Both the position numbers and the translations under genes were made by a program. From Oscillospiraceae bacterium (GTDB lineage Bacteria; Bacillota; Clostridia; Oscillospirales; Ruminococcaceae), in NCBI GenBank assembly GCA_018380115.1, contig JAGZUF010000001.1, positions 186,001 to 250,000 on the forward strand: a stretch of 64,000 nt of DNA, in the 5' to 3' direction. This document shows, piece after piece, positions 34,824 to 43,800 of the stretch. Below the pieces are notes generated by a model that ran no database searches, was not told the DNA's origin, and saw only the letters and a program-made list of their open reading frames with translations. Position 1 is the first letter of the stretch; every line of letters starts with the position of its first letter.

Positions 34824-35453
34824 TCAGCACCCCCGCGCCGCGTGCGGCAGAAAAAAGGGAAGCTGCGCCTCAAAGGAATATCTCTCGTAGGCGTTCACCA
34901 CCTGCGTGGCGCCATAGGTACAGGTGCGCGGCACATGGGCACCGTAGTTCATATGCACATGCCCATGCACAAAATAACCGGGCCTGTACTCATCCAGCAG
35001 CCTTGTGAAGGCGCCGAAGCCTTCGTGCGCACGGTCCGGCCCGTCATTCACGCCCAGCGCAGGCGCGTGCGTCAGCAGGATGTCGAACCCGCCGTGCCGC
35101 CGCAGAGCCAGCCACAGACGCCTGCGGCGCCGCTCCATCTGCTGCTGGGTGTACTGAAAGGGTCCCGGCTTATAGCGGATGGAACCGCCCAGCCCCAGCA
35201 CGCGCACACCGCCGTATTCATAAATGGTATCTTCCACACAGATGCAGCTTTCCGGCGGTGTATGCTCGTACACCGCATCATGGTTGCCGTGCACATACAG
35301 CACAGGTGCCCGGCTAAAGGTGGCCAGAAAGGAAAGGTACTGCGGCGACACATCGCCACAGGAGAGAATCAGGTCCACCCCGCGTAGCTTATCCGGGCTG
35401 AAATGGTCCCACAGGTATCTGGATTCTTCATCTGCCACTGCCAGTATCTTCAC
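34824..35453 (-). CDS. Metallophosphoesterase family protein
   Basis: 209 aa, calcineurin-like phosphoesterase fold. Motifs in order: ILSCGDVSPQYL (GD at about residues 33-34), YVHGNHDAVYE (GNHD near 57-60), LLTHAPALG (TH near 128) and YFVHGHVHMNYG (GHVH near 163-166). The first motif, usually D-x-H, is ADEES here, so the His is replaced; some small YfcE-like proteins vary at this site. The substrate is unknown. It lies directly downstream of repeat copy C in the map and 37 bp after the BMP-domain gene in its own direction, so they are probably cotranscribed. Confidence 0.85.
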   Translation of the reverse strand: MKILAVADEESRYLWDHFSPDKLRGVDLILSCGDVSPQYLSFLATFSRAPVLYVHGNHDAVYEHTPPESCICVEDTIYEYGGVRVLGLGGSIRYKPGPFQYTQQQMERRRRRLWLALRRHGGFDILLTHAPALGVNDGPDRAHEGFGAFTRLLDEYRPGYFVHGHVHMNYGAHVPRTCTYGATQVVNAYERYSFEAQLPFFLPHAARGC

Positions 35454-35490
35454 AGCCCTTCTCCTTTCCGCCGCGCACGGCTTATGTGTG

Positions 35491-37428
35491 TCATATCAGC
35501 GCCGCAGGCTTCTCGGTGGCATCCACCCCCTGCAGGCGCACCATGGGCTTTGCCTCATCAATGAGCTCGTCATAAGCAGGGATACGCCCCACAACATTGC
35601 TGCACAGCCAGTCCATGGTGATGACATCCTGCGGCGCCAGGGCACCGTCCGTCTGCTGCACCGGACCCTGCTGTGCATACAATGGGCCTGAAAACGGCTG
35701 GAGCAAACCCTGGGCAACGGCTTTTTTTAAAAGCCCGGCCAGGCGCAGCGTGCCCTGGGGCAGGCTGTGCGAGCACAGCACATCCACCACGCCGGCGGAA
35801 AGCCCCCACCAGTAGTTCACGGCATGCGCCCCGGGCTGTGTTTCCGCCTGCTTCCAGGTGCCGTCAAAGATGCTGCGCAGTATCTTTGTGTAAAACTCGC
35901 CCCAGTTCCACAGCGGCATGGCCAGATGCCGCACGCCCTGCGGCGTCTCTTCATACAGGCCAAAACGCTCGCGCGCTGCGGCGGGCGGGTTCATATCCAC
36001 ATTTGAAATGACGCGGATACCTTTTTCGCGGAAATCCCGCTCGATATCGCTGCCGCGGCGCGCCGTCCAATCCAGATACACCACAGCGCGGGGGTTTGCC
36101 ATCTGGGCACCCAGCGCAAAGGCGTTCACTCCGGCTGTCATGCCGTAGGTGGGGTAGCTGGCAATATAGCCCAGCCTGCCGTCCTGCGCCATGCTGCCCG
36201 CAATGGCGCCCAAAATGAACTTGGCCTCGTGGATGCGCCCGTAATAGGTGCGCACATAGGGGTGCGTCATATGCAGCGAACAGTTCAAAAATTTTACCTG
36301 CGGCCAGGTGACGGCCGCCTTCAGTGTGGCGGGCATCAGCTTCGGCGTAGTGGTGAACACCACATCTGCACCACGGGCCACCGCCTGCTCCAGCAGGGCA
36401 GCGTCATCCTCCCCCGGCCGCACGCCTTCACAGGCCCAGGTCTCCACCCTTTCACGGAACACGCGCTGCACCTCGCCGCGGCCCATCTCGTGCGCATAGG
36501 TCCAGGCAGAGGTCTCTGCCGTGCGCTCGTGCAGAAAAGCCACGCAAAGCCGCGGCCCCACGCCCGCCGCACCCAGAAGGCGGTTCCACAGCGGGCCCGC
36601 CTGCTGCGGCTGAGGCTGCATGGAAAGCTCCAGCGCATTCTTCTCGCCCAACGCCAGCACCTCTGCCCAGATGCGCTGCAGGGCAGGCACCATCTCGGAC
36701 GGTGTCATGGCGCAGGCTGTCTTATAGCCATATACGCCCACGAACGCCAGCAGCGCATCTGATGGCGTGGCCGCAAGGCGCGCCCCGCCGCACACCTTGT
36801 ATGCATGTGAAAAGCGCAGCTGCAGCGAGGCCAGCGTCAGGCGGTCTTCCTGCGGCCACACTTCGCCCGGCGCATGGCCTGCCGCAGCGCAAAGCCTGGC
36901 ATAGCTGCCCGGGCGCGAGAACCACACAGTGTTCAATTGTGTAACCTGGTAAAAATCTAAAAATTCAAAATACAGCTCATTTTCCGGCGTGCCGGTGCGC
37001 TTGGGCAAAATGCGCGTTACCTGTGCGCGGATGGAGGCCGCACCGAAATATTTCAGCACGGATACGCGCTTGTTGCCCTCCTGCACATAAAAGCGGTTCA
37101 TAAATTCAAATGCCTGCACCGGCTCGCGGATGCCCTCTTCCTGCTGGGCGCGGCACAGCTCCATCCACTTGCGGGCAAACTCTGTCTTTTCGTCCAGAAG
37201 CGGCATAAAGTTCGGCGCAAAAGCCGTTTTACGCCCGTCTGTCTTGGTGCCTGCGAACAGGTCTGCCGGTATCTCTTTTATCCCAAGGGACTGTGCCGTA
37301 TCTGCCGCGCCATTTTCCAGAATATCATCCAGCACCTGCAAATACGGGTACTCGCCCTTTGCCACACAGGCGCGGAAGCTCTTCTGCCCTGCGCGCTGCG
37401 CCCTGCGGTATTCCTCCGCCCAACTCAC
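35491..37428 (-). CDS. BMP-domain (Med/PnrA-like) protein with ParB-like N-terminus, no signal peptide
   Basis: 645 aa. Residues ~300-600 match the BMP/Med family, which binds nucleosides or other ligands: VGPRLCVAFLHE, GADVVFTTTPKLMPATLKAAV, KFILGAIAGSMAQDGRLGYIASYP and AFALGAQMANPRAVVYLDW. Residues 1-290 are different; FYVQEGNKRVSVLKYFGA near residue 113 resembles the ParB/sulfiredoxin-like nucleotide-binding motif. There is no signal peptide or lipobox, so unlike transport receptors it should be cytoplasmic, perhaps a ligand sensor. The start at 37428 (MSWAEEYRRAQ) is preceded by an AGGAGG-type site. It is 24 bp after the DUF6056-like gene. Confidence 0.8.
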   Translation of the reverse strand: MSWAEEYRRAQRAGQKSFRACVAKGEYPYLQVLDDILENGAADTAQSLGIKEIPADLFAGTKTDGRKTAFAPNFMPLLDEKTEFARKWMELCRAQQEEGIREPVQAFEFMNRFYVQEGNKRVSVLKYFGAASIRAQVTRILPKRTGTPENELYFEFLDFYQVTQLNTVWFSRPGSYARLCAAAGHAPGEVWPQEDRLTLASLQLRFSHAYKVCGGARLAATPSDALLAFVGVYGYKTACAMTPSEMVPALQRIWAEVLALGEKNALELSMQPQPQQAGPLWNRLLGAAGVGPRLCVAFLHERTAETSAWTYAHEMGRGEVQRVFRERVETWACEGVRPGEDDAALLEQAVARGADVVFTTTPKLMPATLKAAVTWPQVKFLNCSLHMTHPYVRTYYGRIHEAKFILGAIAGSMAQDGRLGYIASYPTYGMTAGVNAFALGAQMANPRAVVYLDWTARRGSDIERDFREKGIRVISNVDMNPPAAARERFGLYEETPQGVRHLAMPLWNWGEFYTKILRSIFDGTWKQAETQPGAHAVNYWWGLSAGVVDVLCSHSLPQGTLRLAGLLKKAVAQGLLQPFSGPLYAQQGPVQQTDGALAPQDVITMDWLCSNVVGRIPAYDELIDEAKPMVRLQGVDATEKPAALI

Positions 37429-37452
37429 TGTGCCATGCCTCCTTCTGCCGCT

Positions 37453-38817
37453 TCATGCCCACTGCTGCGCCAGTGCAGCCACAAGGCCGGCCGCCGACCA
37501 CACTGCGCACACGGCGCACACGGCCAGAAATACCCGGCAGGCACATTTTGCCCGCGCGGCGGCCATGGCGCGCCACAAAAGCAGCGTACATATAAGCGCC
37601 GACATCAAAAAGAAAAAACCTGTGCGCTGGCCCGATACCATTACCGTAGGCGAAAAGCCAAGCATGGCGTAAGAGGCGAACCCGGCGCAGAACAGCACCA
37701 TGGCGCCGAAGGCCGCCCGTGTATGCCCCAAAGCCAGGTAAAGGTTCAGCACACATATGGCCAGCACAGCGCACAGCACAACAAATGCCAGCCAATATTT
37801 GGGCGAATAGACGGTTAACAGGTTCAGGTAGCCGTCTTTTGTGAATACATTTGCAAAAAAAGAGAGGCTGGGCACCAGCTTTTCCGCCAGGGGCGCACCC
37901 ACGCCCAGCACGGCCACCGCCGCCGCAGGCAGCGCGCCGAACAGGCGCACCTGCCATGCGCGGTGCTGCACCGCCACAGCCAGTGCCAGCGCCGTGCAAA
38001 ACACAAAGAACAAAATGTTTTTCTGATACAGCACATGGTACATGGCGTTTGAAATGCCAAGCTCGGCGTTCTGCCACACAGTGCGCATACCGAAATCGGT
38101 GAACCAGGAAGTCGTCTCGCCTGCAATGCGCGAGGCCGTGCCGGGGCAGGTAGCTGCATACAGCGCGTTGGCCGCACATACGGCAAGCTGAGCCCAAACG
38201 GCCCAGTGCACACGGCGGCGCGCCGCCGCGTGCCACAGCAGCACGCCCGCAAGGCACCCTGTGTACACCACCAGCACTTGCTCCATGTTGGCAGCATAGG
38301 CCAGCATAAACAAACTTGCCGCACACAGCGCGCGGCCCGGCGCCGCGCCGCGCGCAAGCTGCACCAGCGGCTGCGCCGCCGCAAGGGCCGCCGCCAGCGG
38401 CCACACGAACACCAGCGTGGTACACATCCAGCCCGCAGTGGAAAGGGCCGTCCAGTCATAGCACAGAAAACACAGTGCCGCCGCGGCCGCACCGCACACG
38501 CTTTGCTCTGCCCCGGCCGTTCGCGCGGCCAGAAATGCACACAGCGCCACCAGCAGTGCATCTGCCACACGCCATACAACGGGCGGCAGGGCCGCCACCG
38601 TGCACAGCACCGCCTCTACAAGGCTTCTGGCAGACCATGTGGCATAATGGTCTGTTAAAAACTCCCACAGGCTCATGCGCTGCAGCATGTCGCGGTACAT
38701 CAAATCATCGCCCAGCTCCACCGGCATTGCGGCGTGCAGGGCCAGCAGCACGCAAAAAAGCCCGCCGAACACCAGCGCGGGCGCATAAGGCCGCAGGCGG
38801 CCCGCCTGTCTTTTCAT
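37453..38817 (-). CDS. DUF6056-like polytopic membrane protein
   Basis: 454 aa, about 11 hydrophobic helices. The first extracellular loop carries MPVELGDDLMYRD near residues 30-45, with the DD motif that DUF6056/GtrII-type membrane glycosyltransferase-like proteins place at this position, followed by the W-x-x-RS-x-x-E segment of the family. A role in modifying a surface glycan is inferred from this and from the two SGNH hydrolases upstream. Its start overlaps the preceding small gene by ATGA (38814-38817), so expression is coupled. Confidence 0.75.
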   Translation of the reverse strand: MKRQAGRLRPYAPALVFGGLFCVLLALHAAMPVELGDDLMYRDMLQRMSLWEFLTDHYATWSARSLVEAVLCTVAALPPVVWRVADALLVALCAFLAARTAGAEQSVCGAAAAALCFLCYDWTALSTAGWMCTTLVFVWPLAAALAAAQPLVQLARGAAPGRALCAASLFMLAYAANMEQVLVVYTGCLAGVLLWHAAARRRVHWAVWAQLAVCAANALYAATCPGTASRIAGETTSWFTDFGMRTVWQNAELGISNAMYHVLYQKNILFFVFCTALALAVAVQHRAWQVRLFGALPAAAVAVLGVGAPLAEKLVPSLSFFANVFTKDGYLNLLTVYSPKYWLAFVVLCAVLAICVLNLYLALGHTRAAFGAMVLFCAGFASYAMLGFSPTVMVSGQRTGFFFLMSALICTLLLWRAMAAARAKCACRVFLAVCAVCAVWSAAGLVAALAQQWA

Positions 38818-39302
38818 GCGCCCACCTTCACTTTCCGGCCCGTATCAGCCAAAATATCATGCCCATCAGTGCGGTAGGCAATGTACACACCGTATTCGCC
38901 CGCGGGCAGCGCCCCTTCGCGGATGCGCGCGGTAAAACCGCCCATCTGGCCGATGGCAAGCCCTCCGCCCGCCTCATAAGCCTCCTCGCTGAGCACCATT
39001 TTCGTGGGCAGGCGCAGGGCCGTGCCGCCCGTGCCGGAGTATAGCGCCACAAAGGTGTCGATGTGCTCAAAGCGCTCGCCCTCAATACAGGCATAGCCGT
39101 CTACCAGCAGCATGCCGTCCGCCTGTGTGACGTCTGCCTTCATGCGAAAAGTGCTGGGAACCGGCTCCGCATAATCCGCCACGCGGATGGCTTTTGGGGC
39201 TGTGAGCGCCCGGCTCACCAGCGCGCACAAAAGCCCCACGGCCAGCGCCGCAGCGCACGCAAGGGCTGCAAACACGCTCTTCTTTGCTTTTGGCTGCGGC
39301 AT
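38814..39302 (-). CDS. Membrane-anchored small extracellular protein
   Basis: 162 aa, no family recognised. One N-terminal membrane helix (about residues 11-32) precedes an extracellular domain of about 120 residues with many beta-strand-like stretches and a closing GEYGVYIAYRTDGHDILADTGRKVKV. It looks like an Ig-like or carbohydrate-binding fold, but this is only an impression. The ribosome site is AAAGGACGGGAGGG. It is coupled to the DUF6056-like gene and separated from the upstream SGNH gene by a terminator-like hairpin. Confidence 0.7.
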   Translation of the reverse strand: MPQPKAKKSVFAALACAAALAVGLLCALVSRALTAPKAIRVADYAEPVPSTFRMKADVTQADGMLLVDGYACIEGERFEHIDTFVALYSGTGGTALRLPTKMVLSEEAYEAGGGLAIGQMGGFTARIREGALPAGEYGVYIAYRTDGHDILADTGRKVKVGA

Positions 39303-39325
39303 AGCGCCCTCCCGTCCTTTCGAAA

Positions 39326-39355
39326 GGCCGCCGCAGGCATATGCCCGCGGCGGCC
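39326..39355 (-). terminator. Hairpin between SGNH hydrolase 1 and the small anchored protein
   Basis: GGCCGCCGC and GCGGCGGCC form a perfect 9-bp stem, followed on the minus strand by TTTC. Within a run of same-strand genes it may be a partial terminator that lowers expression of the downstream pair. Confidence 0.6.
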
Positions 39356-39376
39356 TATATGTGCGGTATTCCGGCT

Positions 39377-40474
39377 TCAGGCCTGCGGCTGTGCAGGCGG
39401 GTTGAAGATAGCCTCCATCTCTGCCGCAAAGCCCTCGTTTGTGGTCTGGAAATTGCGCGAGATGCGGTTATCCACCGTGTGGCGGGCCAGATATTCCACC
39501 CATACGCGGTATGCGTTCTGGTCGCGCATGTGCAGCCCGTCGCCGCCCGCATAGGCTGCGTCCAGATAATCGGCGTTGTCCGCCAGGAAATCATGCGTGT
39601 CAATGTAATACATGCCGCGGTCCGTGGCCATTTTTGCCAGCTCATTGTTCATGGCGGTAATCTGTTCGCGCGAGAGCATCACATGCTTCTGGCTGTATTC
39701 CTCCGTCACTGGCGTCAGGCCCTGAATATACACAGGCACGCCTATAGAAGTGAACCGCTCGGCCAGCATGTCCATAAAGCGGCCGTAATAGGTAAGGTAG
39801 GCGTCGCCGTTTTCGGCGTGCACCAGCGTGTTGGCACCCAGCAGGACATACACGCTGTCCGGCTGCTGGGCGCTGATGGCATCCCACACTGCCGGGAAGG
39901 AAAGGTTCAGTCCCTTGCTGCTGACGGCGCCGTTTTCCGCAAACACCTTGGGGGACGCGCCCAGAAAGCCGTACACTGTGGCAATGCCCTGCAGGGGTTT
40001 ATACTCCCCGAAGCCCTCTGTCAGGGAATCGCCGATGAACAGGGCCGTGCGGAAATACTCCAGACTGACGATGCCGTTCTCCGGCACGGACAGCATGCGC
40101 GCATCCTGAGCGGTTCGCTCGGAATACAGGGTGCGCTCGGCCCTGGCGGCCGTGTTCCAGGCACGGCCGTCTGCCGCCTGTGCCGTGCTGCCGGAGGCAG
40201 AGGCCGCGCCGCTTTGCGCCGTGCTCTGCCCGCTGCCCGACGCCGCGGGCTGTGCCGGCGCCGAAGCGCCGCTTTCGGGTGCGGCAGGCCCGCCGCTGCC
40301 TGCCTGCCGCGCGGCGGGCAGGGCAAATACAGCCTCGCCGTGCACCAGCTTCACCACACAATAGGCGTTGCCAAACACCAGCGCCACTGCCAGCACCGCC
40401 AGCAGGCTCTGCGCCAGCAGGCTTTTTGCGCGCCGTTTTTTTGCCTGTGCTTTCATTTTCCTGAAATCTGCCAA
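39377..40474 (-). CDS. Membrane-anchored SGNH/GDSL hydrolase 1
   Basis: 365 aa. An N-terminal basic stretch and one membrane helix (about 20-42) are followed by a Ser/Ala/Gly/Gln-rich linker (to about 120) and an SGNH hydrolase domain. Block I is ALFIGDSLTEGF near residue 144 with the catalytic Ser, block III is VLLGAN with Asn near 205, and block V is GDGLHM with Asp and His near 319-322. Such enzymes remove or transfer acyl groups on surface sugars or peptidoglycan. It is a paralogue of the next gene upstream (40504-41667), 29 bp away. Confidence 0.87.
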   Translation of the reverse strand: MADFRKMKAQAKKRRAKSLLAQSLLAVLAVALVFGNAYCVVKLVHGEAVFALPAARQAGSGGPAAPESGASAPAQPAASGSGQSTAQSGAASASGSTAQAADGRAWNTAARAERTLYSERTAQDARMLSVPENGIVSLEYFRTALFIGDSLTEGFGEYKPLQGIATVYGFLGASPKVFAENGAVSSKGLNLSFPAVWDAISAQQPDSVYVLLGANTLVHAENGDAYLTYYGRFMDMLAERFTSIGVPVYIQGLTPVTEEYSQKHVMLSREQITAMNNELAKMATDRGMYYIDTHDFLADNADYLDAAYAGGDGLHMRDQNAYRVWVEYLARHTVDNRISRNFQTTNEGFAAEMEAIFNPPAQPQA

Positions 40475-40503
40475 AATGGTTTCCTCCGTATATTTGCCGC
40501 GCC

Positions 40504-41667
40504 TCAGCCCTTATAGCAGGGTGAACCGGGCAGATAGGGGTTTTCGGCACTGTATGCCGTATGTGTAATCAGCATCTCGCGCCAGGCGCTGTAGCCCTCA
40601 TTGTTCAGATGCATACCGTCGTCGGCCGCATATTCCGCCTTCAGGTAGCCGTCCTCGCCGCACAGTGCGCCGTAAAGGTCCAGATAATGCATGCCGTGCT
40701 GATAGGCCAGCAGTGCCAGCTTTTCGTTCACACCGCGGATGCGCTCCAGCGTGAAGTTTTCGTCTGCCGCCTTGGCCTGCGTCACAGGCGGGATGGCTTC
40801 GATATAATACACCGTATCTTCGGGAAGCTGCGGCACAAGGAACTCAAGAAAGCGGGCGTAATACTCCAAAAATGCCTCGTCCGTCAGCGTCTCCATGGCG
40901 TTGGTGCCCAGCAGGATATACACTTTTTTGGGGCTGGCAGCCAAAATCTCGTCAATAGGCTTCACCGTCTCGCCGTCAATATTCGTCACGGTGCCCTCAA
41001 TAAAGGTGCGCGGCCCGGCGCCGATATACGCTGCATAGCTGGCGTTTGAAATGCCGCTGGTGTATACCTGAAAGCCCTGCGTAAGAGAATCGCCAATAAA
41101 CAGAACATCGTCAAAATAGCTCATGTCCACGCGGCCGTTTTCTGCAAGGGCCAGCGTAGAGGCACTGATGGCAGGCAGCGCCCCTTGGGCCTGCTGCACC
41201 GGGCCGATGCCCGCAGGCTGGGTTTCGGATGTGCCGCCCTGCTGGCCCTGCGCCGCGCTTTGGGCGCCGTCCTCGCTGCCAGAGCCAGAGGCCGCACTGC
41301 CGGGGGCGGGCAGGCCCGCCGTTTTCCACGGCTGCTCGATAAACAGGGTGATGACGCCTGCCAAAAGCAGAATAACGGCAAAATTGGCGGCCACAAAGCC
41401 CGCAAAGGACACCTTTTTCTTTTTTTTCCGCGGCGGCTGGCCGCGGCGCACAGGCGCGCTGCCGGGCCGCTGGGGCGGCCTTTGCGCCCCAGCGCGCCGG
41501 GTGCCCGGTGCGCCCGCGCTCTGCCTGCTTTTGCGCTGCGGCACGGGCGCCGGCTGTGAAACCGGTATTTCCACAGAGCCAAGCGGCACCTCGGCCATGC
41601 CGCGCCGTTCGCCCTGACCCTGTTTAGGGCGGCGGATATCTGCCGGCTGCTTCATCCAGTCTTCCAT
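40504..41667 (-). CDS. Membrane-anchored SGNH/GDSL hydrolase 2
   Basis: 387 aa. A long cytoplasmic N-terminus rich in Pro, Arg and Lys (about 1-95, ending PPRKKKKKVS) precedes a membrane helix (about 99-118), a low-complexity linker and an SGNH domain. Block I is VLFIGDSLTQGF, block III is LLGTNAMETL and block V is DDGMHLNN with the catalytic Asp and His. The start is ATG 41667, with GGGGGC upstream; the frame is open for 73 codons further but without a ribosome site. It heads the likely surface-glycan operon running to 37453. Confidence 0.87.
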   Translation of the reverse strand: MEDWMKQPADIRRPKQGQGERRGMAEVPLGSVEIPVSQPAPVPQRKSRQSAGAPGTRRAGAQRPPQRPGSAPVRRGQPPRKKKKKVSFAGFVAANFAVILLLAGVITLFIEQPWKTAGLPAPGSAASGSGSEDGAQSAAQGQQGGTSETQPAGIGPVQQAQGALPAISASTLALAENGRVDMSYFDDVLFIGDSLTQGFQVYTSGISNASYAAYIGAGPRTFIEGTVTNIDGETVKPIDEILAASPKKVYILLGTNAMETLTDEAFLEYYARFLEFLVPQLPEDTVYYIEAIPPVTQAKAADENFTLERIRGVNEKLALLAYQHGMHYLDLYGALCGEDGYLKAEYAADDGMHLNNEGYSAWREMLITHTAYSAENPYLPGSPCYKG

Positions 41668-41855
41668 GCCGCGCCCCCTTTTCAGCCTTGCGCCGCACCA
41701 TGCGGCCAAAACAGGGCATCGCGCCCCATGATATGCATTCATTATACCCGCTTTCACATGCCAGTTCAACCGTTTTCCGCAGGCCGTATTTGTAAAAATT
41801 CTTCCCAATGCGGGCAAGGGGCCCTGCGCCCGTGCCGCACACGGTGCAAAAAGCA

Positions 41856-41884
41856 GCGGGCCGCCCCGAAAAGGGGCGGCCCGC
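41856..41884 (-). terminator. Terminator of gap
   Basis: GCGGGCCGCCCC pairs perfectly with GGGGCGGCCCGC, followed on the minus strand by TGCTTTTT; 16 bp past the gap stop. Confidence 0.9.
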
Positions 41885-41900
41885 ATAGAATTGCTCAGAA

Positions 41901-42914
41901 TCAGCCCAGCTCAGCGAAATACTTAATGGTGCGCACCATCTGGCTGGTGTAGCTGTTCTCGTTGTCGTACCAGGACACAACCTGCACCTGATAGGTGTCG
42001 TCATCGATCTTGGTCACCATCGTCTGGGTTGCGTCAAACAGGCTGCCGTAGGTGATGCCGATGACGTCGGAGGAGACAATGGGGTCGGTGTTGTAGCCGA
42101 AGCTGGCGGAGGAGGCTGCCTTCATGGCGGCGTTGATGGAATCCACCGTCACGTCCTTGCCCTTCACAACAGCCACCAGAATGGTGGTGGAGCCGGTGGG
42201 CACGGGCACGCGCTGGGCAGAGCCGATCAGCTTGCCGTTCAGCTCGGGGATGACAAGGCCGATGGCCTTGGCGGCGCCGGTGGAGTTCGGCACGATGTTG
42301 GCAGCGCCGGCGCGGGCGCGGCGCAGGTCACCCTTGCGGTGCGGGCCGTCCAGAATCATCTGGTCGCCGGTGTAGGCGTGCACCGTGGTCATAATGCCGC
42401 TCTGGATGGGATAGGCGTCGTTCAGGGCCTTTGCCATCGGGGCCAGGCAGTTGGTGGTGCAGGAGGCCGCAGAAATAATCTGGTCTTCCTTCGTCAGGGT
42501 GTTCTCGTTCACGCTGAACACAATAGTCTTCAAATCATTGCCTGCGGGGGCAGAAATGACAACCTTCTTGGCGCCAGCCTGGATATGAGCCATGGCCTTG
42601 TCCTTCTTGGTGAAGAAGCCTGTGCACTCCAGCACAACGTCCACACCCAGCTCGCCCCAGGGCAGCTCGGCCGGGTTCGGGTTTTTATAGATAGTGATTT
42701 TCTTGCCGTCGACAACGATGTTGTCCTCGCCGGCCTCCACCGTGTGGCCGTCATAGCGGCCCTGCGCGGTGTCATATTTCAGCAGGTGCGCGAGCATCTC
42801 CGGGCTGGTGAGGTCGTTGATTGCGACGATCTCATAGCCCTCGGCGCCGAACATCTGGCGGAAGGCCAGGCGGCCGATGCGGCCGAAGCCGTTGATTGCA
42901 ACTTTTACTGCCAT
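41901..42914 (-). CDS. gap: Glyceraldehyde-3-phosphate dehydrogenase, NAD-type
   Basis: 337 aa, type I GAPDH of glycolysis. The Rossmann motif is INGFGRIGRLAFRQ (residues 7-20), D34 is the usual NAD-specificity residue, and the active site is SAASCTTNC with C152. WYDNENSYTSQMVRT is the C-terminal signature. No other glycolytic genes or CggR regulator lie beside it. Promoter at 42989-43017; terminator at 41856-41884. Confidence 0.97.
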   Translation of the reverse strand: MAVKVAINGFGRIGRLAFRQMFGAEGYEIVAINDLTSPEMLAHLLKYDTAQGRYDGHTVEAGEDNIVVDGKKITIYKNPNPAELPWGELGVDVVLECTGFFTKKDKAMAHIQAGAKKVVISAPAGNDLKTIVFSVNENTLTKEDQIISAASCTTNCLAPMAKALNDAYPIQSGIMTTVHAYTGDQMILDGPHRKGDLRRARAGAANIVPNSTGAAKAIGLVIPELNGKLIGSAQRVPVPTGSTTILVAVVKGKDVTVDSINAAMKAASSASFGYNTDPIVSSDVIGITYGSLFDATQTMVTKIDDDTYQVQVVSWYDNENSYTSQMVRTIKYFAELG

Positions 42915-42988
42915 AATCTAAACATCCTCCTTATCGTGAGGGCCCGCCCGCAGCCGTATGCCGCGGCAAGGCCTTCCTGTCTTTTCAT

Positions 42989-43017
42989 ATTCTAATATAA
43001 AAAGGCGCGGTGTGCAA
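42989..43017 (-). promoter_or_regulatory. Sigma-A promoter of gap
   Basis: On the minus strand TTGCAC (43017-43012), a 17-bp spacer, TAGAAT (42994-42989). The leader to the gap start is about 70 nt. Confidence 0.78.
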
Positions 43018-43126
43018 GAGGTGGTTGATAAATATTTAACACAAAATGCCCCTTTCGGCGTTTTTGCAACTATCTGCGCCGGAAGGCAAAGAAGTATGTG
43101 CAGTTTGCAGCATTGCCCCGCAGGCA

Positions 43127-43765
43127 TCAGGCCCCGCCCCACAGGCGCTGCCACCATTCCAGGGCCGCAAACTTCACCTTGTAAGGTGTGCGCACAGCCT
43201 CTTCTTCCTCCTGCGGGTAGGCAGGGCCATCGTCCGCGTCTGCGGCGGCGGGCACGCACAGCGGCGGGAACAGCACGCAGAACCAGTTGTGCCCCGCCGC
43301 CTGCCCCAGCTCGATGCGCACGGCATCGTACATGCCTGCGGGCAGGGTGAAGCCATCATATTCCTTTGTGTGGAACATCATGTTCACCACATGGGCGTGC
43401 ACCTGCTGCGGGCGCCCGGCCTCGGCCAGCACGCGGGCGGCAGTTTGTTCAATCTCCGCAAGATGCGCCTGAGCGGCCTCCTTTGCCCCCTGCTGCGTAG
43501 CCTGATGTGCAAACAGGGGACCGTATTCTTCCAGAATGGCATCGCGCACAGCCAGCTTCAGGGCCTGGTCTTCTTCCGAATCGGAATTGGCCAGAATGTG
43601 CAGGCGCAGCGTGTCTGCCCGCACGCCGGCGCACACCTGGGCGAACGCGGCAAACTGAGACAGCAGAATACATGCAAGCGTGCCCAGGCACAGCGCGATG
43701 CGCGCGGCGCGCAGGCGGCGGCGCGCCCGCGCGCCGCTGTAAAAATCGTATGTGACTGTGAACAT
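43127..43765 (-). CDS. spoIIR: Stage II sporulation protein R
   Basis: 212 aa. SpoIIR is made in the forespore under sigma-F and signals across the septum to activate SpoIIGA, which processes pro-sigma-E. One N-terminal membrane helix (about 23-43) is followed by the SpoIIR signature DTLRLHILANSDSEEDQALKL near residues 50-70 and the ARVLAEAG and HAHVVNMMFHTKEYDGFTLPAGMYDAVRI segments. The start is ATG 43765; its AAGGAG lies inside a terminator-like hairpin (43770-43800). It indicates that the host can sporulate. The gene follows ispE. Confidence 0.93.
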   Translation of the reverse strand: MFTVTYDFYSGARARRRLRAARIALCLGTLACILLSQFAAFAQVCAGVRADTLRLHILANSDSEEDQALKLAVRDAILEEYGPLFAHQATQQGAKEAAQAHLAEIEQTAARVLAEAGRPQQVHAHVVNMMFHTKEYDGFTLPAGMYDAVRIELGQAAGHNWFCVLFPPLCVPAAADADDGPAYPQEEEEAVRTPYKVKFAALEWWQRLWGGA

Positions 43766-43769
43766 AAAA

Positions 43770-43800
43770 AACACTCCTTTGCGTTTCGCAAAAGAGTGTT
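43770..43800 (-). terminator. Terminator-like hairpin enclosing the spoIIR ribosome site
   Basis: On the minus strand AACACTCTTTTGCG pairs with CGCAAAGGAGTGTT around a 3-nt loop, followed directly by T5 and the spoIIR ATG. AAGGAG of spoIIR sits in the 3' arm. The hairpin would both end ispE transcription and hide the spoIIR ribosome site on read-through RNA. Confidence 0.8.
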
